A stretch of DNA of 25,027 bases. It comes from Cerioporus squamosus. Taxonomy: Eukaryota; Basidiomycota; Agaricomycetes; Polyporales; Polyporaceae. The position numbers and the translations under genes were made by a program. Positions 1 to 10,741 of this stretch are shown here, piece by piece. Each line of letters begins with the position of its first letter. Within the stretch, counting starts at the first letter, position 1. The stretch spans positions 1 to 25,027 of the forward strand of contig JABYQS010000398.1 in NCBI GenBank assembly GCA_022592435.1, in the 5' to 3' direction. The notes below the pieces were generated by a model, which saw nothing but the letters and a program-made list of their open reading frames with translations, searched no databases and had not been told where the DNA came from.

Positions 1-92
1 ACGTGCGTGAGGCGTTCCGGCAGTCTCTCGACAGCAATGGCCGCGCTACTGCGTAGAGGTCCCCGATGGCAACGAACGACGGTGCTTCTTGA

Positions 93-1754
93 TTGCAAGC
101 CGCGCTTCCGCGCCAAGGGTCTCTCGGGTCGAGGTACACGAGGCTACGTCGCACTGGACTGCCAGACAAGCGCTTTGTCTGGCTCAAGGACGCATGGCGA
201 GCTCACTACCTCCTGGACCGCGAGGGGGACATCCTGGAACGGCTGAGGACGCAAAGTTCCTCGTGTTCCTACCCTCGTTGCCATGGCGACATGACGATCA
301 GGTACGCTCACGTCCCAGTACTGGGAGGATCAGGACCCAGCTCGAACCCGAATCCATATCCTACTTCGTTGCCATCGCACGCGTATCGTCTCCTGCAGAA
401 GCTCCTACTGGCCCTGACTCGCCGCCTCCAAGAAACGCAAATCCGGATGACGAACAAGAAGCCAGCGCCGCTCCGCCTCCACTGGGGCTCGCTGGCAGCC
501 AGCCACCTTTCCGCGAGACCGTCCGTTTCGCCGTTACAAGCACTACCGACTTGTAGAGGAAGAAGTCGCTCAGCCGCTGGAGTGAGTTCCAAAACGTAGA
601 CAGCTCATTCAGATTGTCAGAGATTGCGTCATCGTAAGTGCAGTTGGCATTCCTCGCTGTTGACGATCCTCACCCTACTCCGATGTCTCAGCGCACTACT
701 GTGCCACAAGGGACGCGAAGCTACTCCACTGTGACATCAGCTCCGGCAACATCCTGATCTACCCCAAGCTCTGCGGGTCAAGGACCCAACAATCCGCAGA
801 AGTACTACCTTCGGGTGAAGCTTACCGGCTTGCTCGCTGACTGGGAGATGGCGAAGTCGACTGATTCCAAGCAGCAAGCGCTGCATCAGACCGAACACGT
901 TGTATTGACATGGTCGCTTCGCTGACATCTAAGTTTCACTATCGTCTGTCTAGGGGACGTGGCAGTACATGTCCGTCGCGCTCTCGCGGACACCAAGACC
1001 TACCCAGAGTGTGGCGACGAATGAGTCCTTCTCTATGTCATACTGTATCAAGCTGTGCGGTATCTCCAGTCAACATCGACTGTGAGACGGTCGCGAACTA
1101 TATCGGAGACTTCTTTAACAGCCAAGGGTACTTCAATGGTCGGTACATCTGCGGCAACCAGAAGTTCTATACCATCTCAGGGGGAGATCTCGACTACTGC
1201 ACCGTCCCGATCAAGTTCACATCCACCGCATGAACATTGTGCTCACAAAGCTTCTCTCGTGGTTCCATGCCCGCCATATCGTCACTGATTACGATAACAC
1301 TGTGCAGGAGACCCTCTCCATTGCTACTCCTTCCTCTCTCCCGTCACCCCGGCTTCCCACACCCCCACCGCGCCCGCCTACCCCGCCATCGTACGGGCCC
1401 GATGTCTACAATTCGAGCGAGTACCAGTTTGAGGACGAAGAAGAGCTCTGGGCTCCCTGGAAAGCTCAGTACTCGGGCTACATACTACCCGAGGACGAGC
1501 CTGAACGGGCACCCACTGCACATCAGCGGAAACTGGCCAGCTTGGCCGAGGCGCACAACGGGATGCTCACGCTGCTCAAGCACGCGCTCGCATGGGATGC
1601 GAATACCTGGGCACATAGCGCGACGGTCGGCGACAGGATTCCTCCGATGACATCGCGGTCGGACGGGCAGACGAACTTGAAGGAGTCTGAGGCTCTCACC
1701 ACTGTCGGGAGGAGCCACAAGCGGCCACGTCTCGATGATGTGCTCCGGTCCTAA
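93..1754 (+). pseudogene. FunK1-type fungal protein kinase, broken (5' end probably beyond window)
   Basis: Pieces of a FunK1-family kinase are readable in order but in changing frames. At 150-230 there is a lobe motif 'LKDAWRAHYLLDREGDILERL' split around the usual W-R and EG(E/D)IL, followed by CHGD near 280. At 532-575 is 'HYRLVEEEVAQPL'. A likely intron (632 to about 694, gtaagt...cag) precedes 'LLHCDISSGNILIYPK' at about 718-770, the catalytic loop with its Asp and Asn. 'LLADWEMAK' (about 845) replaces the DFG region, 'GTWQYMS' (about 955) is the family's GTxQFMS motif, and 1230-1754 encodes 'LTKLLSWFHARH' and a basic tail ending in KRPR, as usual for the family. Frame switches without usable splice sites occur near 291, between about 530 and 540, near 585 (TGA at 585-587) and near 1200. 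In the family this is a kinase of unknown substrate. I call it a pseudogene, with indel error as the alternative. Confidence 0.7.
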
Positions 1755-2194
1755 CATCTCTTCCGCGTTCTGCTGCTGCCTGCAAGGTTCCCGAACACGA
1801 ACACTCTGCCTCGCCCCCGCCCAACCCTGGCCGTCCAAGCAACCCGACCCCCACGCCGACTCTGACCGCGTGTTGCGTGGCGGACATCAGGCTAACGTTT
1901 GTATCTACAGTGTATCGTCGTACTCCACGTTGCCGTGTTGTAACCCAGACTATCTTCTCTCGCTCTTCTCGTCTGACTGATGGTCCATTCAATGTGATAT
2001 TACCCAGAGATCGCACGTTGCCATTCAAAAGTCATGCCGCAACTGCCGCTCTCGCTGCATAGGCTATGACAGACAGACCCATGCAAGCATGAGCCTCCCG
2101 CCTCATGTAGAAGTCGAGTAGTGAGTGTTACATGTCACAAACCGCACTGGCTACTCACGAGTACAAACGATGGCACAAAGAGCGCGTCACCAGG
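1755..2194. other. Intergenic, convergent 3' ends
   Basis: About 440 bases between the end of the FunK1 remnant and the stop of the minus-strand two-unit gene. I see no credible coding exon, RNA gene or repeat here. It presumably holds the two 3' untranslated regions. Confidence 0.5.
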
Positions 2195-4281
2195 TCATTG
2201 ACTACTCTGACGTCTCCGAGCCTCCTCTCTCTTAGCTATGGCCATACGTAGCCCATCCCGCAGCGCACTTCCTTGCCTCCGAACGGCCTCGGCCGCCTTG
2301 TCCGATTCTTGGATGTTCCATAGGGACCTAAAAAGATGGTATTCCCAAGTGAGGGAGGGGTACACAAGAGCGTACAAGGCAGCACGCTGCACTCCATTGA
2401 CCGTCATCGCGGCGAAGCGGCCGGGGCGCGTCCACATAGTCGCCGCCCTCAAAGCGGTCGCCCCAATAGCAAGCCACCATACCGGTCCTTCAGGAATGAA
2501 GATCTGACAGTTTTATTAGCTCTAGTCGGCGTGGGGGAGGGCAAGCCCGAGTGAGGCATACCGACCTCTTTAACATTATGCCCGAGGCGCTCAGCGACGA
2601 ACATGGCGAGGATGCTCGCATGCGGCGATGTGGTCCTCCAGTAGTATGCTTACGAGCCGCCGGGAGTCTTCGGTCGTCCACATCGTGCGCAGCCGCCATA
2701 GTATCTCGCCGAAGAGGGACACCTTGCCGTCCTCGCCTCGGGGGAGCACCTCTGTTAGATGTGAAGTTGATCAGTCTCGCGTTGTCGGAATATACGCACG
2801 ACCCGGAGGAACCACATACTTCGCGTCAAGTCCGGCACTCCTGGGATAGTACGGAGTTCAAGCTGTACGCCCCTGGGCATCAAGTTGTGTAACCACTCTG
2901 CGTAGTTGACTACCACGCGGCGGTCGCGGTTCTCGTGGAGCTGGAGCTGCTTGTGCAGGTGCAGGCTCTGATGCGCGGCGATGTCTCCGAACGCAAACAT
3001 GCCGTAGATCTCGGGCAGCCTCAGGCTGGTGAGGGTCGGGAGCCGCCGGGGATGCAGCGCGCGGTAGCGTCTGTGCACGAAGTACGTCACAGCGTAGACA
3101 GGAAGGGTCCACACCCGGGACCACTATCGAGTGAAGCGCGTCAGCAAATGATACAGTATAGCGGCGGACGGCAATGTGCACTTACTGTATGATCGTGCGC
3201 CGGGCGAGTAGCACTCGAGCGATCCTCTGGGAGTTCGAGCGGTTCAGGGATCTGTGAGTCCGCTAGCTCCTCCCAGCTTCCAGCCTCTGAAGACCGGTAG
3301 ACCCACAGATGGAAGAGGGACCTCCCGATAGCGGCGTGCACTATCATCGCCCACCTATCGACGCCCCTCCATCGGTCAAACAGCGCAAGCAATGTTGATA
3401 TTCCGAAGAGACTGGGCGTGTATCTTTCGAAGACCGCAGAAATCTACCTGGGAATCAGAGATGCGCACATGGAAGCGGACACGAGGGGATGTACTTACTC
3501 GATATTGATTCCCGGTGTAGATGCGCTCGGCGACGAACCATACGAGGATGCGCGCGTCGTGATCGCTCAACTGAAGCCTGCGTATCTGCGAGTCGAGTAG
3601 ATGGCTGGCAACGTAGCGAGAGGACCAGTCAGACCATAGGCTACACAGCTGCCAGCGGACGTTGCCCACGATCGCGAGCAGCCCGTTGTTACTGTCTGAA
3701 GACTGCATGCCGGCCGCTGAGCATGTTGCAGTGATGAGCAGCAGGCGCAAGCGGCACGATAATGAACGACGTATAGTATGCAACGTCAGGGCATATTCCG
3801 CCCAGTGGGTACTTTGCGTAACTCTGCTGAACGAGGTCATGAAAGTGCTTGGCCATCACGAGCGAGTACGCATGGATGTATAGCCGGTTGTCGTCTTCCT
3901 CGCGGACGAGCTTCTCAAACAGCCTGTCTCCCTCAATATTGGCGGCGTGGCCAAGGGCCAGCGCACCATGCATCTCGGGGAGCTTGAGCGTGGTGAGGCG
4001 GGGCAACAATCTAGGCCGCCACAGATGGTAACGCCTGTGGATAAAATAAGTGACGGCGTAGAGGGGGATCGGCCAGAACCGCTTGAGCTATGGCAGGATG
4101 TCATCGTCTTCAGATCAGTATGTGTGAGTACTGGCACTACAACACTCACACCAGGTTCGCCACCAGCCGGTAGTCGAAGAGGACCTTGACTGGCTTCCTC
4201 GGCTGAGGAACCATTATGATTCACCGAAGTTGTCTCTGGGCTAGAGATGTCGTCCCATTTGACGCCCGAATGAACGTCCAT
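2195..4281 (-). CDS. Unrecognised family: two tandem domain units fused in one seven-exon gene
   Basis: Exons (minus): 4281-4150, 4087-3823, 3716-3499, 3443-3186, 3123-2820, 2751-2566, 2503-2195. Exons 1-4 form unit B; exons 5-7 repeat the pattern of exons 2-4 and form unit A. Both units carry a hydrophobic 'FWPIPLYAVTYFIHRRY' / 'WTLPVYAVTYFVHRRY' stretch, then 'LTTLKLPEMHG' / 'LTSLRLPEIYG', then a helical stretch. Each last exon has a hydrophobic segment and an (N)G-x-QR-like motif ('VNGVQRAALYALVY' in A). Exon 4 of B reads directly, in phase 0, through a 62-nt intron (3185-3124) into exon 2 of A, so A has no first exon of its own. Unit B is intact on my reading, although its second intron needs a poor donor (GTTACG at 3822, 106 nt). 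Unit A loses frame in exon 6 near 2607, giving TGA at 2593-2591. Function unknown; membrane association is inferred from the hydrophobic stretches. The tail (2300-2195) is charged and rich in Arg, Glu and Ala. Confidence 0.6.
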
Positions 4282-4572
4282 CCCACCTCAACCCACGGGA
4301 GGTCGCAATTGTCGGGAAGCGCAAAACCTGTACAGAAGCTTAAGTACACGAAGGACGAGCGACGACTGGCCTCGGCATCTGCTGGCGAACGGCAGGTCTC
4401 GCCGGGTGCAATTCGAGCCAAATAAGTACGCTACAACAAGGCAGCCTCACAGATATGTCGGTGCTTGCCCGAGAAATTGGTACAGGTCGAAATACACACG
4501 TTCGAACTGTAGGGGTACCTGTGTACGGAGCTGCTCCAGGTGACCGAACTTGAGCTGTCCAAGTGCGCGTGG

Positions 4573-4577
4573 AAAAA
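4573..4577 (-). terminator. RNA polymerase III terminator of tRNA-Gly
   Basis: A run of five T on the minus strand begins about 24 bases after the discriminator base of the tRNA. An oligo-T run at this distance is the usual Pol III stop signal. No earlier run of four or more T is present. Confidence 0.6.
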
Positions 4578-4600
4578 GATACATCAGCCCGATTGTTTCA

Positions 4601-4671
4601 TGCATTAAGGGGGAATCGAACCCCCGGCGGGTCGATGGCAACGACCCAGGTTACCACTACCCCATTAATGC
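4601..4671 (-). tRNA. tRNA-Gly (anticodon GCC)
   Basis: Read on the minus strand the 71 bases fold as a cloverleaf. The 7-bp acceptor stem GCATTAA/TTAATGC is perfectly paired, with discriminator A. The D arm is GGGT/ACCT. The anticodon stem is GGTCG/CGACC with loop TTGCCAT, giving anticodon GCC. The variable loop has 4 nt and the T arm is GGGGG-TTCGAAT-CCCCC, which contains the internal B box. There is no intron. CCA is not encoded, as expected for a eukaryotic nuclear tRNA. It lies between the two divergent genes of the unrecognised family. Confidence 0.93.
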
Positions 4672-4991
4672 GGTGCTATAACTTCTAGGTTAACCATAGA
4701 GAATGAATAACCCACTCAAAGAGTCTTGCACCCGAGTCTTGCACCAAACCTCCATGACACATGTCTTCAGCATCACACTTTCACGCACTGCATGATCCGG
4801 ATGGGACCTGAGGCTGGAAGAAGGAAACCCAGACTTACTTACATGATGTTCACATGTGCAGGACGTCCATCTGGAGTCGGAAATCCCATCGTGTGAACAA
4901 GAAGATCATCTTCGCGATACGGTGTGCGGGAGCAACTAGGGGGTCTGGTATCAAGTATCTTGGCCACCAACGGACTGTTACGTTACGTACT

Positions 4992-6180
4992 ATGGCCAAC
5001 TCAGACCTCTCCAGTCTTCCGGACTCGCCTGCCACTCCACCCTTGCCTTCTTCTAGCCACGGTACGGAGTATGGGTCAATCAATACGGACCTCGGAGTCC
5101 GCAAACCTCCCACTCGCACGGGGGTAAGTAGTAAAGTACTGTCCCTCTACGTTCCTCCGTGATACGATCGTTGCTTGCTAAATTCCTTCTTCCTAGTGGA
5201 CCGACATACTGGCCCTTCCAGTCCTCGGCGCGGCCTACCTCGTCCACTGGCGCTATCGCCGCTACGCACCTCGACGTGTCCCGACGCTGACGTCTCTACG
5301 GCTGGCCGAGCTGTATGGTACCGCAGGGTTCGCGTGGACAATGATACGCGAAGATGCCCGCCTGAAGCGGCCGATCATGGCGGATCGAGACCTGGTGACC
5401 ATCGAAGCGTCCGCATTTGCCTAGGGGAGGGTCATATACAGCACACTGTCGAAGCGGCGCGCACCCATACCGGACCATTTAAAGACAAAGTATCTCCGCA
5501 CCTGCGAGTATACAATCGGTCTGTCAGAGTGCTCGCGAACTGACTTTGTTACCCTATCACCGTTCACGCACCGACAGATACGTACCCATCCAACGGTGAC
5601 CTGGCCGCGCGTCTCCGCTGGTGGTACAATCACATCTGGTCCGGTCCCGTCGAGTGGACCATCATCGCCCTCTTTCTTGCCCCGCATCTCTCAGAGGTGG
5701 CTGAGCACCGTCCCTCTGGGGCAGATCTGGACGTCTGCGTCACACACATCGCCAACACCATGAGCGCGCCAGGAGACGGCGCGTTCTACACCGTGAGCAG
5801 CCTTCCGTTCCCGCCTGCGGCCTTGTCCAGGCACGCTCGGCCAACCCCGCTCATACTTGCTTACTCCCTTGCCCCGGACGCGGCACTGCGCGAAACCCTT
5901 CGCGATCTCGCTGTGCGCAGTCACCCCGCTCGCGATGCTCGCTCGGTGGACCGGGTTCCGCGCCGCCATGCCAGTACTCTGGCTGCCCCTGGCCCTGAAC
6001 GCCCTCCAGCGCGCGCTGTTCTATGTCACGGTCGCCGTGGCCGCCGCGCAGAACTATCAGCATTGGTCTTACCCGCTGACCATACGGGACAAGGGGAGCG
6101 TCGCTAGGCTTCTGTGCAAGGCCCTAGGGTCGCAGATCGAGCAGGCTGTCGACGCGACGGTGCCCGAGCCTAAGCCTTAA
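4992..6180 (+). pseudogene. Unrecognised family: single-unit member C, frame damaged
   Basis: Exons: 4992-5123 (44 codons, the same length as exon 1 of the divergent two-unit gene), 5197-5518, 5578-5792 and a last exon ending with TAA at 6178-6180. Exon 2 has 'LPVLGAAYLVHWRYRRYAPR' and 'LTSLRLAELYG'. Exon 3 has the W-rich 'LRWWYNHIWSGPVEW'. The last exon has 'MPVLWLPLALNALQRALFYV', the hydrophobic plus QR motif of the family. Intron phases are 0, 1, 0 as in the relatives. Two defects are seen. A TAG lies in frame in exon 2 (5422-5424), inside a 30-nt insert (5395-5424) that itself begins GT and ends AG and is absent from the relatives. The frame of exon 3 also does not match that of the last exon with either available acceptor (5830 or 5920). 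It may be a pseudogene, or a gene with a very short intron and one sequence error. Function unknown. Confidence 0.55.
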
Positions 6181-6401
6181 CATGAAGCGTAGCAAGTAGT
6201 AGTAGTTTAAGCGTTCACCCTAGCTCCTCCGACTGTGCGCTTGAAGATCAGACGACTGTCGGAAGCCAACAGCACTGTCTCTCGGGGCCCCTAGAAGCGA
6301 TCGATGCATGTATTGTCCGCGGATAGATAGCTACAGAGTACTCATAACAAGCCTCATGTACAGTCCGTTTCAAAGTCCGTGAGCGTGCTGTGCAGCAGCA
6401 C

Positions 6402-7273
6402 TTATCCAGAGGTGTTCTGGACCCTGAAGAAGAGAGACGTCAGGCACTCAAAAGCGTCTAGAGAACAGCATGATACTCACTGGACATACCAGCGCTGGTC
6501 GCTGGCGACGCAGAGGCCGCCGTGGGCGCCATGCGCAGCGTTGCAGTCGCCAGAGAGCCAGGTGACGAGGCTCGACTATGAGCCCACATCGCTATCGTCA
6601 GCACGCGAGTAACCGGTGTGAGGTGGGGTGGGGTCAGGGGAGCACTCACCCAGTCGTTGCGGCAGTAAGTCAGGGTGCTGGCGTCCTGGTTAAGGAAGTA
6701 CGTCAGGCACGAGCCGAACTGCGCCGTGATCTTGTCCGTGGGGGTCTGCGTTGGACATGGTTGCATCAATTTCAGGTCAGGGCTTCGCGGAGAGGGACAA
6801 GACGGAGGAGGAACGCACCCCGAAAGCGGTGGCGTTGAACAGCGGGCCGTCGTTCTGGCTGTCGAACAGGAGCGCGTTGGCCACGACCTGGCAGTCGCTC
6901 TCGTTCGGGCCGCCCCCAGCCCCAGAGAAGCAGAACGTGTTGCCTATATGCGCACGACGGTGTCAGCTCAGTGCTGCTACGACGGAAGCACGCTCAAGGG
7001 AAACCATGCCGCACATTGAGCACCGCAGACGTTGCTGCCAGACGCCTGGCGTTTGTCGAGGGAGAGGATGTCGCCGTTCGCGGAGACGCGCGGGGTGTCG
7101 GCGCAGTGCGTCGCCTGGAACTTGACGTTGCTGTCCTTGCCGATGAAGCCCGAGGCCACGACGGTCTCCTGCGCGCACTTGGGGAGCGGGGTGGACGCGA
7201 CGGCGGCCGCGGACACCGACTGGGAGACGGCGAGGAAGGAGGCGGCGAGCGAGAGGAAGGCGAAGAGCTGCAT
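6402..7273 (-). CDS. Small secreted cysteine-rich protein (198 aa)
   Basis: Five exons (minus): 7273-7015, 6943-6819, 6745-6650, 6575-6481, 6423-6402, with introns of 71, 73, 74 and 57 nt, all GT-AG and frame consistent. The start is the ATG that opens a clear signal peptide ('MQLFAFLSLAASFLAVSQ' then SVSA). A dibasic LDKR around residue 70 may be a Kex2-type processing site. The mature part has ten cysteines, including 'NVCGAQCNTFC', 'SDCQV', 'GSCLTY', 'TYCRND', 'GDCNAAHGAHGGLCVA', and ends 'RWYVQVQNTSG'. N-glycosylation sequons are present (NES, NAT, NTS). The pattern resembles an extracellular cysteine-rich protein family common in wood-decay basidiomycetes, with no enzyme function that I know of. 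No frame damage, in contrast to many neighbours. A TATA-like box lies about 120 bases upstream. Confidence 0.85.
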
Positions 7274-7391
7274 GGTGTGCGGGTGGTGGTGGAGGCGGGG
7301 TGAAGGCGAAGGAGTAGTTGGAATAGTTGGGATGGATGGAACTCGCAGGGAACAGCTGGGCTGATGAGGTTTCCGAGCACGGTTGTGCTGG

Positions 7392-7399
7392 TTTATATA
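7392..7399 (-). promoter_or_regulatory. TATA box of the secreted-protein gene
   Basis: TATATAAA on the minus strand, about 120 bases before the ATG at 7273. This is a plausible distance for a fungal core promoter with a short 5' leader. Confidence 0.6.
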
Positions 7400-10300
7400 C
7401 CGCACGGACTCGGGCTGTGCCCAGACGAGGTCGAGTAGAGGCGAGGACGGGGCGCACGCGTACGCACATGCTTGGATGGCCCGCTCAAGCTCGGACTAAG
7501 TCCGACTGAGAGCGAGTCGGTGATGGTGCGCCGCCCAAACGCCTGTCGGGAGTCACGGCGCAGAGCGACGGCGGTCAGGAGTAGCCGCAGACCATCGGTC
7601 CAGCGAGCGTCAGACGCTCACGAGGGAGGAGGAGTGCACCGGTATTTGGCGCACTGTGATGAAAGAGAAGAAACGTCAAAGAGAGCAGAGACGCGAATAG
7701 ACACAAGTAGCACCCACGACGGCCGAGGGTGCACCAGGCTGGTATTCGCGGCAGACGTTACCTAACGTCTATAAGCGTTCACGGCGAGAGAAGCCCATGG
7801 GCAGCGACCAGAGGACATAGAGAGTCGTTGAGCCAGCGTGTACAGTTGGGCGGCAAAGCCCCAGAACGTCGCCGTTGCCAATACCGGCGGGAAGCCGCGA
7901 GTCTGGACGCTTCGCGCGGGAAGTACGAGACTTCTAGACATAGGCACGGCAGAAGTCTCCACAGATGTGGGCATTGTGAGGACGTTTGTCGGCGTGCAGG
8001 GCGACGGTCCGAAAAACGCGAATCCCCGAGGAAGGCTGAAGTCCGAAAAGGCGGGCCGCCGGGAGGTGGCACTGGCTACTGGCACCGGTCTGAAGGATGG
8101 AGCGCCGGCGAGCTGGGAAACAAGACGAACAACGTCCGAGGAAACTGTGAGTCAGTGAAGAACAGCAGGATAATCACCCATGAGCATACCAACGCGGTTT
8201 CTGGGACTCGGAGGTAGTACTGAGACGTGTCATCGTACGTCAAACAGGCTGCACAAAGAGCAGCTCGCGAACCATGGCACGGGGCTACTACGCACGTTCA
8301 TGGCTTCCCATTTCTTTTACTCGCAGGACTGCGCAATCCTTGGGTATGTAATCACCGAGCACCGGACGTCACGCTCCCACTGGGAAGTGGTCCGGAATCG
8401 CCTGACACACCGCCGAAAGTGATGGACTTCGCGGGGGGCGAGGGTGCACGGAACAAATCATACCGTTGCACGCTGAAACCCGTTCAGGACTGTCCAGGAA
8501 GGCGGGTGCTGAATGTTATAGAGGACAGACTTGTCTTGCACCTTGAGCAGCAAGAGGAGAAGTTGGAGACTCGTCGACATATCACTGATGTCGCGGCTGA
8601 ACGAGGCCATGAGCGACAAGGGGGGGCAGTCACGATCTTCTCAGTCTGCGACGGCGCCCTACTTACTCCCGAGGTTTCGAGCGTATCGTGGAGGGCACTT
8701 AATCTTCAAGCGTGGAATTGCGTGTAGACGGGGCCCATCTTACAATGCAGAGTTGGCGGCCAGCGGCATAGGTCTGGCGTTCGCAACGAAGCAGCGCGGC
8801 GATACGATGCTCTCAGGACGCCGCTGATGCACGGGACAACAGCTGGTGTCAGTCGTCGCAAGCAGAGTGTGCGCAATTGACTCACCAGGACAAGAAACGG
8901 CGGATCGTGGTCCATTTGCGTCCATCGCACGAGGGCGTTCGAACTTCGATGTGGATGAGGACGCGCAGGCGGCGACCCAGCTACTGATGACCAGCGAAGA
9001 TTGATGCTCTCTGGCCCATGCGCACAAAGCACATCCTCGTTGTTGAGTTAAGTCAGACTAGGACTGGCGTGAGGAGTATCGGGATATAAGACAAACATAA
9101 GAGCTCTAACCGCGTTGTTCTCAGAAAAGACGTGTCATTGACCCTAGCGCCCGGGATCAAGCGGTTTCGGGAGCGCGGGCGTTAGCGTTGCCTTAAGCGG
9201 ACACGTCCTGGCTGCCTCGTCAGCGACCATTCGGAGTCTCGGACTGTCTCTGCCTTGACCTCGTAAACGAGTCTATTCGTTGCTTCCACTGTTTCTGGCA
9301 GGTACTTGTCCCTCTTGTGTGCTCAGAAACCGTGGCGCATCCACGACAAAGACGAACTGCGATGTTGATCCCGGTATGCAACGTCAGTGTGGTGGTACCG
9401 TCCGCCTCTTCTCTATGTCTGGAGAAAGAATGGTGGTGAGTCTTGCTAATGCTCAGATATGCACCGTCGCATATATACACGCGCACGTAGTCACTCACCA
9501 GTCGATATGCACTATTCAGGACATGGCCGGAACAGTTTCGGTTGCGGGAGGTCCCATTGTGCGATCGCGCAGACAGACGGAACTGGGATATATCCGAGGT
9601 ACTTGTCCTCACTTCTTCCTATGTGATGCGGAGGACTGATCATCGCCGAACGGAAGGGCTGGTCGGTCTCGAATCCAGATGGTCGGATGAAAATTCGCGC
9701 CCCACCAGCATGGGCTGGTCTCGAGCTCATTCGTCGCGCGACCCTTCGGACATGCTCCTCGCCTTGAGTGTTCACGTGTAACGCGCCATGAAGTCGGGGA
9801 CGTCGTCTAGCGGAGCATGAAGAGACTCGTCAAGCCCTCGTCAGAAGGTGCCTTGGCAGGCCGCAGGTGGGCCCAGGTTGTCTGCGTACGCTTGCATCCA
9901 CCTCGCTGATTCGCTGCGTGGCCAAGCTCAGTTCTAGTGTCCATATCATTGACGGATCGCAGTAAACGTCCGAAGGTTTAGAGCTTGTGTCCGCCCAAGC
10001 TTCACTCGTCCTGACGTCACTCCAGGTAGGGCATCGTGTGACTATATATAGCACGGGGGCCGTCGTCCGCCTTTGCTTGCCTGCAAGCACTTGGCAAGTA
10101 CGTACGATGCTGCCGCATGTCGCATTCATGGAGCGCAAACAGGGCAAGGCAGCCTGGAACCCTTGCTGGCCCGGATATACTTATGTTCAAGAATTCGTGG
10201 GTCCATCAAGGGTGTGGAAAGCCTGGCACGCCACCGGCTCATATGCTCGGCTCCGACGGTGGCGTCGTCGTTGGGGCGCGAAGCAAGGTAAGTAAGTCGA

Positions 10301-10650
10301 ACTTACGAAGTACACTACTTAGAACTTGTCTCACAGACAGCTTCCGCGCGCAGAGCGTGCGTTATGGGCATCCGTACGATGCAGACGACGTGCCCGTGCC
10401 CAGGACTTCCGCGCATGCATTATACCAAAGACGCGTCCCCAGGCAGTCAACAAGGCCGACTGACGTCACGCAGAGGGAGGCAATCTGACGCAAGAGGCGC
10501 TGCAGCTCGTTCGGGCAGGTAGAGTGGCTTTGTGCGGCGTGCCTCTGCCCTTGGGCCCAACGCTGTCACCGAACCTCCTCGGCACGCCATTGCCTGTGCC
10601 TTCCCTGCCTGCTCTCGATCGTCACCGCGTCACCGCCATGCGCGTAAGTC
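7400..10650. other. Long intergenic region between divergent secreted-protein genes
   Basis: About 3.2 kb between the promoters of the secreted cysteine-rich gene and the fasciclin gene. Open frames of 60-170 codons exist on both strands, but none shows a recognisable motif, signal peptide or coherent exon chain. TATA-like strings occur (TATATATA around 10042, 'catatatac' near 9470) without a supportable gene after them. A short inverted repeat at 7753-7770 is listed separately. It may hold regulatory sequence, a non-coding RNA or very old gene remains; I cannot decide. Confidence 0.45.
7753..7770. repeat. Perfect 8-bp inverted repeat with 2-nt spacer
   Basis: AGACGTTA-CC-TAACGTCT. The two arms are exact reverse complements. 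It could be a binding site for a dimeric regulator. A match of this size can also occur by chance in 25 kb. Confidence 0.5.
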
Positions 10651-10655
10651 CGAGG

Positions 10656-10662
10656 TATATAA
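10656..10662 (+). promoter_or_regulatory. TATA box of the fasciclin gene
   Basis: TATATAA, 86 bases before the ATG at 10742. It also argues against an in-frame upstream ATG at 10532, which lies before the TATA box. Confidence 0.65.
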
Positions 10663-10741
10663 GGCCCCGGCGTCGCCGCTTCCCTGCCCCAGGACTTGCA
10701 TCTCCAGGCTTCCCTCCACTCACGCTCGGACGACCTTCACG

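Noticed and set aside
3186..3392. Separate start codon for unit A (Met at 3392 or 3347)
   Set aside because: These residues match the last exon of unit B ('LLALFDRWRGVDRWAM' aligns with the terminal exons of the family) and are joined in frame to the upstream exons.
4447..4641. 64-codon minus-strand frame
   Set aside because: It begins inside the tRNA gene and has no exon partner, although part of it looks protein-like.
7729..8727. Open frames of 162 and 166 codons in the long intergenic block
   Set aside because: Composition is arginine- and glycine-rich as expected from random GC-rich sequence; no motif or splice structure found.
9434..9460. Intron-like string with donor gtgagt, branch-like gctaat and acceptor cag within about 21 bases
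   Set aside because: No coding sequence on either side, and the spacing is too short for a normal spliceosomal intron.
10532..10741. Upstream in-frame ATG extending the fasciclin protein by 70 residues
   Set aside because: The TATA box at 10656 lies downstream of it, and the ATG at 10742 opens a proper signal peptide.
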